This document shows, piece by piece, positions 40,069-47,364 of a stretch of DNA of 64,000 bases (positions are counted from its first letter, which is position 1; each line of letters starts with the position of its first letter). The notes under the pieces are model-generated. The model did no database searches. It was not told the origin of the DNA and saw only the letters and a list, made by a program, of their open reading frames with translations. The stretch lies in assembly GCA_965279475.1 (NCBI GenBank), contig CBDIIA010000003.1, positions 682,001-746,000 on the forward strand, in the 5' to 3' direction. The position numbers and the translations under genes were made by a program. The DNA is from Pseudorhodoferax sp965279475 (GTDB taxonomy: Bacteria; Pseudomonadota; Gammaproteobacteria; Burkholderiales; Burkholderiaceae_C).

Positions 40069-41115
40069 CTAGAGAATGCGGTTGAACCAGGCCAGCGACA
40101 GCATGGCAGACAGCAGCGCCAGCACGCCACCGGCGAGCGCCAGCAGGCTCGAGATCTCGGTCTCTTTCTTGACGACCGTCAGGCGCGAACTCAGCGTCTC
40201 GTAGACCTTCTTCAGGTTCTCGGCGGTACCCGCATAGAAGTATTCGCCCTGGGTCTTCGAGGCCACGGCCTTCAGCGTCTCCTCGTCCAGGCGCACCCGC
40301 ATCGACCAGCCTTCGAAGCCGATGGTTTCGCCGTCGACCGTGCCGATGCCCACCGTGTAGATTCGCACGCCGCGGTCGGCGGCCAGCTTGGCGGCTTCCA
40401 TCGTGTCGACGCCGGTGGTGCGCTGGCCGTCGGTCAGCAGGATGATGGCGGCGTTGTTGTACGAGCCCGGGGCGACCGGCTTGAAGTCTTTCTTCTCGTC
40501 CTTCTTCTCGGCCTGGTCGAGGGCCACGCCGCGGGGCCGTTCGCGGCCATAGGTCATGCTGGCCAGGTCGATGCCGGCGTCGGGGAACAGCTCGGCCATC
40601 GACACCACGATGGCGCTGCCGATGGCGGTTGCGCGCTGCATCTGGAACTTGTCGATCGCGGCCACCAGGTCTTCGCGGCTCAAGGTGGCCGGCTGCACCA
40701 CCTGGGCCGTGCCGGCGAACGACACGATGCCCACCCGCACATGGCGCGGCAACTCGGTCAGGAAGGCCTTGGCGGCGTTCTGCGCCGCCACCAGCCGGTT
40801 CGGCTTGACGTCGGTCGCGCGCATGCTGCCCGACACGTCCATCGCCAGGATGATGGTCTCCTGCTGCGACGGCAGGCTGATCACCGCCATCGGCCGCGCC
40901 GAGGCCACGATCAGCGCGGCGATGGCGAGCAGGAACAGCAGCGGCGGAATGTGCCGCTTGATGCTCTGGCTGGCCCCCATCGCGTCGCGCACGATCGACA
41001 GGCTGGCATAACGCAGCGCGTTCTTCTTCTTGCGCCGCAGCAGCCACAGGTAGAACAGCACCAGCAGCGGCGTGACCAGCAGCAGCCAGAGGAATTCAGG
41101 CCAGAGGAAGTTCAT
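40069..41115 (-). CDS. VWA domain membrane protein (BatA-like)
   Basis: A 348-aa protein with two N-terminal hydrophobic segments (about 5-25 and 58-78), a von Willebrand A domain (about 85-290) and a C-terminal hydrophobic segment (about 320-345). The metal-ion-dependent adhesion site is intact: DVSGSM near residue 94, with downstream TA and TDGQ (near 230). Such BatA-type proteins work with MoxR ATPases and DUF58 proteins in envelope stress or chaperone-like functions, details unclear. A Lys/Asp/Glu-rich loop (QAEKKDEKKDFKP) interrupts the VWA domain. It lies 37 bases after the DUF58 gene. Confidence 0.9.
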   Translation of the reverse strand: MNFLWPEFLWLLLVTPLLVLFYLWLLRRKKKNALRYASLSIVRDAMGASQSIKRHIPPLLFLLAIAALIVASARPMAVISLPSQQETIILAMDVSGSMRATDVKPNRLVAAQNAAKAFLTELPRHVRVGIVSFAGTAQVVQPATLSREDLVAAIDKFQMQRATAIGSAIVVSMAELFPDAGIDLASMTYGRERPRGVALDQAEKKDEKKDFKPVAPGSYNNAAIILLTDGQRTTGVDTMEAAKLAADRGVRIYTVGIGTVDGETIGFEGWSMRVRLDEETLKAVASKTQGEYFYAGTAENLKKVYETLSSRLTVVKKETEISSLLALAGGVLALLSAMLSLAWFNRIL

Positions 41116-41152
41116 GCGCGGGCTCCAGGTTCGCGGCCGTCTTGCGATGGGT

Positions 41153-42142
41153 TCATGCTGCGTGTTTCAGATGCCCGGGCAGGCGGGCGCCGCTTCCGGC
41201 GGAGACGCGGCTGCGGCGTTTGCGCAGATCAGTGAAACGCACGATGGCGTCCACCAGGTCGCCTTCGGTCGACAGCTCCAGCGTGTCGACGCCGGCACGC
41301 ACCAGCGATTGGCGCAGCTCGGCCTCGCGTTGTGCCGCGATGCGGGCGAAGCGTTTGCGAAAACCCGCATCCGAAGTGTCGACCATCAGCTGCTCGCCGG
41401 TCTCGGCATCGCGGATCGGGATCAGGCCGAGGTCGGGCAGGTTCAGCTCCATCGGGTCGAGCAGGCGCACGGCCACGACCTCGTGCCGCTGCGCCAACTG
41501 CCCCAGCGGTTTTTCCCAGCCGGGCTCGCTGATGAAGTCGGACACGACGAAGACGGTGGAGCGGCGCTTCACCAGATTGGCCGCAGACTGCAGCAGCTCG
41601 TGCAGCTTGGTCACGCTGCCGGTCTTGGCATTCGTCTCGGGGCGCTGGGTCATCAGATGCAGCAACTGCAGCACGTGGGCCCGGCCGCTGCGCGTGGGCA
41701 GGACGGTGTCGACGCCCGAGCCGTACAGCATCGCCCCGACGCGGTTGCCGTGCCGCGTCAGCATGCGGGCCAGCACGGTGACGAAACCGGCCGACACCTC
41801 GCGCTTGCGGTGTTCGCCCGAACCGAAGTCGACCGACGGGCTCAGGTCGAGCAGGAACCAGGCCGCCATCTCGCGGTCTTCGGTGAACACCCGCACGTAG
41901 GGCTGCTGCTGGCGCGCCGTCACGTTCCAGTCGATGTGGCGCACGTCGTCATGGTGCTGGTACTCGCGCAGGTCGGCCAGGTCCATGCCGGTGCCGCGCA
42001 TCAGCGTGCGGTAGTCGCCCTGCAGCAGCCCGTCGAGGCGGCGGATCACCGTCCATTCGAGCTGCTTGAGCACGTGCTCGGCTTTGGCCGCCGGCACGGC
42101 CCCTGGCTGCTGCACAGCCGCTTCAGGCCGCGAGCTTTTCAT
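41153..42142 (-). CDS. DUF58 domain protein
   Basis: A 329-aa cytoplasmic protein of the DUF58 family, the usual partner of MoxR ATPases. The family core DLADLREYQHHDDVRHIDWN near residues 53-72 is present, followed by a VWA-like fold (FLLDLSPSVDFG near residue 94) in which the adhesion-site motif is changed from DxSxS to DLSPS. ATG 42142 is preferred; the longer frame upstream is antisense-like sequence in moxR. It overlaps the moxR end by 20 bases. Confidence 0.9.
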   Translation of the reverse strand: MKSSRPEAAVQQPGAVPAAKAEHVLKQLEWTVIRRLDGLLQGDYRTLMRGTGMDLADLREYQHHDDVRHIDWNVTARQQQPYVRVFTEDREMAAWFLLDLSPSVDFGSGEHRKREVSAGFVTVLARMLTRHGNRVGAMLYGSGVDTVLPTRSGRAHVLQLLHLMTQRPETNAKTGSVTKLHELLQSAANLVKRRSTVFVVSDFISEPGWEKPLGQLAQRHEVVAVRLLDPMELNLPDLGLIPIRDAETGEQLMVDTSDAGFRKRFARIAAQREAELRQSLVRAGVDTLELSTEGDLVDAIVRFTDLRKRRSRVSAGSGARLPGHLKHAA

Positions 42143-43130
42143 GTTCCAGTGGCTTCGGAGGTGGCGGGACCTTGGCCATGATCTTCGACACCACCACGTC
42201 CGAGGTGAGCCCTTCGGACAGGGCTTCATACGACAGCACCAGGCGGTGGCGCAGCACGTCGGGCACCAGGTCGGTCATGTCTTCGGGCAGGGCGTAGGTG
42301 CGGCCGCGCAGCATGGCCAGCGCGCGTGCGCCTTCGACCAGGTTGATCGTCGCGCGCGGGCTCGCGCCGAAGGTGATGAAGCGCACCAGATCCTTCAGCC
42401 CATGCGGCGTGGGGTTGCGGGTGGCCGACACCAGCTTCACCGCGTACTGGATCAGCGAAGGGTCGACGTAGACGCGCCGGCATTCCTTCTGCAGCACCGC
42501 CAGCTGTTCGGTCGTGGCGACCCGGGCCACCTGCACCGCCGGGCCGGTGACGCGCTGCACGATGACGAACTCTTCCTCGTCGGTCGGGTAGTCGACCAGC
42601 ACCTTCATCATGAAGCGGTCGACCTGGGCTTCGGGCAGCGGATAGGTGCCTTCGGTCTCAATCGGGTTCTGCGTGGCCATCACCAGGAACGGGGAGGGCA
42701 CCTTGTGGCTCTCGCCGGCGATCGTCACCTGGCGCTCCTGCATCACCTCGAGCAGCGCGCTCTGCACCTTGGCGGGGGCGCGGTTGATTTCGTCGGCCAG
42801 CAGCAGGTTGGCGAACACCGGGCCCAGCGAGGTGCTGAACTCGCCGGTCTTCTGGTTGTAGATGCGCGTGCCCACCAGATCGGCCGGCACCAGGTCGGGC
42901 GTGAACTGGATGCGCTTGAACTGTCCCTGCACCGTGTCGGCCAGCGTCTTCACGGTCAGCGTCTTGGCTAGGCCGGGAACGCCTTCGACCAGCAGATGGC
43001 CCTGGGCCAGGATCGCCACCATCACGCGCTCGAGAAAACGGTCCTGCCCCACGACCACACGCTTCACCTCGTAGAGGATCTGCTCCATCAACTGGGCGGT
43101 GTCGTTCGGCACGGTCGTCGGGGTGGTCAT
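42123..43130 (-). CDS. MoxR family AAA+ ATPase
   Basis: A 335-aa AAA+ ATPase of the MoxR family, chaperone-like proteins that act with VWA-domain partners to activate or insert cofactors into protein complexes. Walker A GVPGLAKT near residue 43, Walker B LLADEINRAPAKVQSALLE near residue 105, sensor 1 MATQNPIE and arginine-finger region EAQVDRFM are intact. ATG 43130 begins MTTPTTVPND; the longer reading would add 34 Arg/Ser-rich residues. It is the first of the moxR-DUF58-VWA set, 49 bases after the protease gene. Confidence 0.93.
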   Translation of the reverse strand: MTTPTTVPNDTAQLMEQILYEVKRVVVGQDRFLERVMVAILAQGHLLVEGVPGLAKTLTVKTLADTVQGQFKRIQFTPDLVPADLVGTRIYNQKTGEFSTSLGPVFANLLLADEINRAPAKVQSALLEVMQERQVTIAGESHKVPSPFLVMATQNPIETEGTYPLPEAQVDRFMMKVLVDYPTDEEEFVIVQRVTGPAVQVARVATTEQLAVLQKECRRVYVDPSLIQYAVKLVSATRNPTPHGLKDLVRFITFGASPRATINLVEGARALAMLRGRTYALPEDMTDLVPDVLRHRLVLSYEALSEGLTSDVVVSKIMAKVPPPPKPLEHEKLAA

Positions 43131-43179
43131 GCGAGAAATCCTTGGTCGAAAGAAAGAGGTGGAGCGGGTGGCAGGCGTC

Positions 43180-44130
43180 TCAGAACGGATGCAGGCCGAC
43201 GGCCGAGGCCGCGTTCTCGATCGGCACTGCAAAACCGATGCCGATGAAGGTGCGCTGCTGCGACGGGTTGAGGATGGCGGTGACGATGCCCACCACCTGG
43301 CCGTCCATCGTGACCAGCGGCCCGCCCGAATTGCCCGGGTTGGCCGCCGCGTCGAACTGGATCAGGTTGGTCAGCTGCTGCTTGCCCTCGGGCGAGCGGA
43401 AGCTGCGGTTGAGCCCGGAGATCACGCCGGCCGATGCCGACGGGCCGATGCCGAACGGAAAGCCCACCGCCAGCACCTGGTCGCCGGGCACCAGGTCGTT
43501 GGTCGAGCGCATCGTGGCGGCGATCATGTCGTCGGGGATCTTGTGCGCCTGCAGCACGGCCAGGTCGTTCTCGGGCTGCGTGCCGGTAATCGAGGCCGTG
43601 CTCTCCAGCCCATCGGTGAAGGTGACCTTGATGCTGTCGGCGCCGCGCACCACGTGCAGGTTGGTCAGGATCACGCCCTTGTCGACGATCACCACGCCGG
43701 TGCCCACGCCTTGCTCCACGTCTTCCTTGCCGTCCTTGCTCTTGACGTAGCTGACCACCCGCACCACCGAGGGGATGATGGCTTCGTAGGCCTTGCTGGC
43801 CGCCGACGGCAGGCTGGTGGTCTCGAGCGTGCGCAGCACGGCTGCGTCGATGTCGTCCTGCGTCAGCGCCCGTGCACCGGGCCGCAGCGCCATGGTCCCG
43901 ACGACCAGCAGCGCAGCGGCCATCAGGCCGATGAAGGCCCAGAGCAGGCGAGGGTCGCGGGCCGAGAGCCGGCGCCATCCGCTGCGTGGCGGCAGTGCGG
44001 TGGGGGCGGCCGCCTGGGCGCCATCGGGCTGCCGGGCGCTGGCCGTGGGCGGCACCTCGTCCGGCGCTGCGCGCGATACCGGCTCCTGCGAGGAGGGACT
44101 CGAGCTGCTGTAGAGAGCTGGCCTGCGCAT
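43180..44130 (-). CDS. Membrane-anchored trypsin-like (HtrA-type) serine protease
   Basis: A 316-aa S1C protease without PDZ. A proline/alanine-rich cytoplasmic N-terminus is followed by one transmembrane segment (about 65-85, LLWAFIGLMAAALLVVGTMA), placing the protease domain in the periplasm. The triad is His in LTNLHVV near residue 165, Asp in ENDLAVL near residue 195 and Ser in PGNSGGPL near residue 270. I chose ATG 44130 because AGGTGA lies six bases upstream on this strand; an in-frame ATG at 44199 would add 23 residues. It probably leads the moxR transcription unit. Confidence 0.87.
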   Translation of the reverse strand: MRRPALYSSSSPSSQEPVSRAAPDEVPPTASARQPDGAQAAAPTALPPRSGWRRLSARDPRLLWAFIGLMAAALLVVGTMALRPGARALTQDDIDAAVLRTLETTSLPSAASKAYEAIIPSVVRVVSYVKSKDGKEDVEQGVGTGVVIVDKGVILTNLHVVRGADSIKVTFTDGLESTASITGTQPENDLAVLQAHKIPDDMIAATMRSTNDLVPGDQVLAVGFPFGIGPSASAGVISGLNRSFRSPEGKQQLTNLIQFDAAANPGNSGGPLVTMDGQVVGIVTAILNPSQQRTFIGIGFAVPIENAASAVGLHPF

Positions 44131-44287
44131 CCGTTCACCTGTGATGGAAATTTCTGGAACCGATGCAATTACGGTACCACGGTTCATCCGTTCATGCATC
44201 TTTTGGGGGGCATCGTCGCAGGCCTACATCCGGTTTTGCGGCACCGTTGCGGTGCCTGCCGATCCCGGGCCGCGCTACAGTGGTGCC

Positions 44288-45154
44288 ATGCCCTGGATCG
44301 ACACCCATTGCCACCTGGACGCTCCGGAGTTCGGCGCCGACCACGGGCTGGCCGTGCAGGCCCGTGCGCTGGCGGCCGAACGCGGCGTGGCGCTGTGCGT
44401 GCTGCCGGCGGTGGGGGTGCCGTACTTCGAGTCGATACGGTCCCTGGCGCACCGCACCGGCGACGCCTATGCGCTGGGCATCCACCCCTTGCTCGTGCCC
44501 CGCGCCGATGATGGCGATCTGCAGCGCCTGGACGAAGCCCTGCAGCGCCATGCCGGCGATCCGCATCTGGTGGCGGTCGGCGAGATCGGCCTCGACTTCT
44601 TCGTGCCGGAGCTGACCGCACCGGCCATGCGCGAACGGCAGACCCATTTCTACCGCACGCAGCTGCAGCTGGCGCGCCGGCACGGGCTGCCGGTGATCCT
44701 GCATTCGCGCCGCAGTGTCGACATGGTGCTGAAGCACCTGCGCGCGCTGGCTGGCCCCGGCGATGGCCCGGCATGGAGCGGCATCGCCCATGCGTTCAAT
44801 GGCAGCCAGCAGCAGGCCGAGGCCTTCGTGGGCCTGGGATTCAAGCTCGGCTTTGGCGGTGCGCTGACCTTCGACACCGCGCGCCAGTTGCGGCGGCTGG
44901 CCGAACAGATGCCGCTCGACGCGCTGGTGATGGAGACCGACGCGCCCGACATTCCGCCCCAATGGCTCTACGTGACTGCGGCCGAGCGCGCGGCCGGCAG
45001 GCCGCAGGGCCTGAACACGCCGGCCGAACTGCCGCGGATCGGCGCCGTGCTGGCGGGCCTCCGCGGCGTGGATCCCGCCACCATCGAGGCCGCGACCATG
45101 CGCAACGCGCTGGCCGCATTGCCGCGCCTGCGGGCGCTCGGGTCGCTGGCGTGA
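44288..45154 (+). CDS. TatD family metal-dependent hydrolase
   Basis: A 288-aa TIM-barrel metal hydrolase. Metal-binding and catalytic motifs of the TatD DNase family are visible: DTHCHLD near residue 5, GEIGLDFF near residue 97, VILHSR near residue 138, AHAFNGS near residue 163 and METDAPD near residue 216. Members act as 3'-5' exonucleases or aminoacyl-D-tRNA deacylase-like hydrolases; the exact paralogue (TatD, YcfH or YjjV type) cannot be fixed, though the sequence looks nearest to YjjV. The start ATG 44288 gives MPWIDTHCHLD. It is divergent from the protease gene. Confidence 0.92.
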   Translation: MPWIDTHCHLDAPEFGADHGLAVQARALAAERGVALCVLPAVGVPYFESIRSLAHRTGDAYALGIHPLLVPRADDGDLQRLDEALQRHAGDPHLVAVGEIGLDFFVPELTAPAMRERQTHFYRTQLQLARRHGLPVILHSRRSVDMVLKHLRALAGPGDGPAWSGIAHAFNGSQQQAEAFVGLGFKLGFGGALTFDTARQLRRLAEQMPLDALVMETDAPDIPPQWLYVTAAERAAGRPQGLNTPAELPRIGAVLAGLRGVDPATIEAATMRNALAALPRLRALGSLA

Positions 45155-45159
45155 TGCCG

Positions 45160-46008
45160 TCAGCCGGCCGGAGCCGCCGGGATCGCGGGTGGCGTGGTGC
45201 GTTGCGTCACCGGGGTTTCAGGCACAGGGTAGCCGGCCGCGCCGAAGGTGTTGACGATCGCCTTGTGGGTGTCGAAGTACACCTGCCAGTAGTGGCTGGT
45301 GTGGGTGTAGGGCCGCACGCACAGCAGCGGGCCCTCGGGCGTGAATTGCAGGATCTCGATGTCGGGCGCGGGCTGCGCGGCGACGTTCGGGATGGCCGCC
45401 ACGGCGGCCTTCAGCTTGTCGATCGCCTCGTGCACGTCGACGCCGTTGGCCACCTTGGCGGTGCAGTCGACGCGCCGCGCTGCCAAGGTGCTGAAGTTCT
45501 GGATCGTGTCGCCCAGCACCTTGCTGTTGCCGACCAGCACGACGACGTTGTCGCCGCTGGTGAGCGTGGTGCCGAACAGGCCGAGTTCGGTCACGGTGCC
45601 GGTGGTGCCGCCGACCGTGACCACGTCGCCCACCTTGTACGGGCGCAGCACCTGCAGGAACACGCCGGCGGCAAAGTGCTGCAGCAGCCCGCCCCAGGCG
45701 GTGCCGATCGCCAGGCCCGCGCCGGCCAGCAGGGCCGCGAACGACGTGGTCTTGACGCCGAAGATGTCGAGGATCGCCAGGATCAGCAGCACGTTGAGCG
45801 CGATGCCGAGGATCGAGTTCAGGTAGCGGCCGAGCGTCAGGTCGATCCGGCCGCTGCGCTCGAGCGCGCGGGTCAGCAGCCGGCGTGCGACCCCGATCAG
45901 CCAGCGGCCGACGAACCAGACCGCCAGCGCGCCCAGCAGCTTGAGTCCGAAATCGATGCCCTGCGTGCTGAGAAAGGCCCAGGTGGTGTCGAGGTTCATG
46001 TTGGTCAT
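45160..46008 (-). CDS. Small-conductance mechanosensitive channel MscS family
   Basis: A 282-aa MscS-type channel that opens under membrane tension to relieve osmotic stress. Three hydrophobic segments precede the conserved pore-lining third helix and beta domain: GLAIGTAWGGLLQHFAAGVF near residues 103-122, then RPYKVGDVV near residue 128. The C-terminal alpha/beta vestibule and a Pro-rich tail end the protein. Alternative ATGs at 46008 and 45999 are close; I used 46008. The end is five bases from the convergent tatD stop. Confidence 0.92.
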   Translation of the reverse strand: MTNMNLDTTWAFLSTQGIDFGLKLLGALAVWFVGRWLIGVARRLLTRALERSGRIDLTLGRYLNSILGIALNVLLILAILDIFGVKTTSFAALLAGAGLAIGTAWGGLLQHFAAGVFLQVLRPYKVGDVVTVGGTTGTVTELGLFGTTLTSGDNVVVLVGNSKVLGDTIQNFSTLAARRVDCTAKVANGVDVHEAIDKLKAAVAAIPNVAAQPAPDIEILQFTPEGPLLCVRPYTHTSHYWQVYFDTHKAIVNTFGAAGYPVPETPVTQRTTPPAIPAAPAG

Positions 46009-46022
46009 GGCCGGCGTGTGCG

Positions 46023-46589
46023 ATGGTGACGGGACGAAAACCGATCGTACAGATCGTACAAGGACGATCGGCACAGGAGGCACCTGCGCTGCGCCTCACG
46101 GGCCTCGCGCCGCTGGTGTCGCCGGCCACCCGCCTGCTGGTGCTGGGCAGCTTTCCGGGTGCGGCCTCGCTGGCGGCACAGCAGTACTACGGCCATCCGC
46201 GCAACCACTTCTGGCCGATTCTCTACACACTCTTCGGCGCTGATCCGCGCGACCCGGCGCTCGCCACCTACCCGGGCCGCACGGCCTGGCTGCTGGCGCA
46301 CGGTGTCGGCGTGTGGGATGTGTATGCCAGCTGCGAGCGTATCGGCAGCCTGGACACCGCCATCCGCAACGCCGAGACGAACGACTTCGCGGCGCTGGCG
46401 CGGGGCTGTCCGCAGCTGCAGGCGATCGCGCACAATGGCGGCGAGAGTTACCGCCATGCCCACCACGTCCAGGCACTCGGCCTGCCTGTCTACCGCCTGC
46501 CTTCCACCAGCCCCGCCAACGCCTCCTGGAGCTTCGAGCGCAAGCTTGCCGCCTGGCGCGAGGTCTTTGCGCGGCACCAATTGATCTGA
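46023..46589 (+). CDS. Hypoxanthine-DNA glycosylase (UDG superfamily)
   Basis: A 188-aa protein of the uracil-DNA glycosylase superfamily, family 6 (deoxyinosine/hypoxanthine-DNA glycosylase). It has LLVLGSFPGAASLAAQQYYG near residues 38-57, HPRNHFWPIL near residue 58, GVGVWDVYASCER near residue 94 and LPSTSPANA near residue 160, matching the family's motifs. It would remove hypoxanthine formed by adenine deamination. The first 22 residues (MVTGRKPIVQIVQ...) are not family-like; an AGGAGG at 46075-46080 sits eight bases before an in-frame CTG at 46089 just where homology begins, so the real start may be there. It overlaps the next gene by one base. Confidence 0.88.
   Translation: MVTGRKPIVQIVQGRSAQEAPALRLTGLAPLVSPATRLLVLGSFPGAASLAAQQYYGHPRNHFWPILYTLFGADPRDPALATYPGRTAWLLAHGVGVWDVYASCERIGSLDTAIRNAETNDFAALARGCPQLQAIAHNGGESYRHAHHVQALGLPVYRLPSTSPANASWSFERKLAAWREVFARHQLI
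46043..46060 (+). repeat. Tandem 9-bp repeat at the mscS/glycosylase boundary
   Basis: GATCGTACA occurs twice without a gap (46043-46051 and 46052-46060). CCGATCG (46041-46047) and CGATCGG (46065-46071) additionally form an inverted repeat around it. If the glycosylase starts downstream at 46089, this lies in the promoter region shared with mscS. Confidence 0.55.
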
Positions 46590-47353
46590 TGCGAGCCAAA
46601 TCCAATTCCCGCGCCACGCTGCCCGAGGTGCAGTTTTCCGACGACGGCGATGTGCGCACACTGCACCTGGGCACCGAATGGGTCCAGGGCTCGATGCTGA
46701 TCGACGCGCCGTTCGACATCGAACTCGAATACGTGCAGCGCATGATGGCCTGGCTGCTGTTCGTGCCGCCCGAGAGCGTGGCCAAACGCCATGCGATGCA
46801 GCTCGGGCTGGGTGCCGCGACGCTGACCAAGTTCAGCTACAAGAAGCTGCGCATGCGCACCACCGCCATCGAACTCAATCCGCAGGTCATCGCGGCCTGC
46901 CGCGGCTGGTTCAAGCTGCCGCCGGACGACGAACGCCTGCGCGTGGTGCTGGGCGACGCCTCGCTGCTGGTGCTGGACGCCACCTGGCACGGCACGGTCG
47001 ACGCGCTGCAGGTCGACCTGTACGACGCCGAGGCGGCCGCGCCGGTGCTCGACAGCGCCGACTTCTATGCCGACTGCCGGCGCCTGTTGAGCGACGACGG
47101 CTGCATGACCGTGAACCTGTTCGGCCGCGACTCCAGCTACGGCCGCAGCCTGGAGAAGATCGCCGCCGCCTTCGGCGAGGAGGCCGTGTGGGCCTTCAAA
47201 CCGACGCGCGAGGGCAACACCGTCGTGCTGGCCCAGCGCACGCCGTCGCAGCCGCCACGGGCCGAGCTTGCAGCCCGCGCCGAAACCATCCAGACTCGCT
47301 GGGGGTTGCCTGCGCCCAAATGGCTGCGTGTGTTCCGCCCGGCCCGAACCTGA
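46589..47353 (+). CDS. Spermidine synthase-like methyltransferase-fold protein
   Basis: A 254-aa protein of the polyamine synthase family (Rossmann methyltransferase fold). Visible are MQLGLGAATLTKFSYKKL near residue 73 (SAM-like binding loop), TTAIELNPQVI near residue 92 and LQVDLYDAEAAAP near residue 137 in place of the usual catalytic DxxD region. The classical spermidine-synthase gate-keeping residues are not obvious, so it may be a polyamine synthase or an orphan relative. The start (TGATG) overlaps the glycosylase stop by one base. Confidence 0.82.
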   Translation: MRAKSNSRATLPEVQFSDDGDVRTLHLGTEWVQGSMLIDAPFDIELEYVQRMMAWLLFVPPESVAKRHAMQLGLGAATLTKFSYKKLRMRTTAIELNPQVIAACRGWFKLPPDDERLRVVLGDASLLVLDATWHGTVDALQVDLYDAEAAAPVLDSADFYADCRRLLSDDGCMTVNLFGRDSSYGRSLEKIAAAFGEEAVWAFKPTREGNTVVLAQRTPSQPPRAELAARAETIQTRWGLPAPKWLRVFRPART

Positions 47354-47364
47354 AACCTTCCGCC

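Noticed and set aside
44240..44256. GGCACC-N5-GGTGCC dyad upstream of tatD
   Set aside because: Short GC-rich dyad without neighbouring promoter elements; could be chance.
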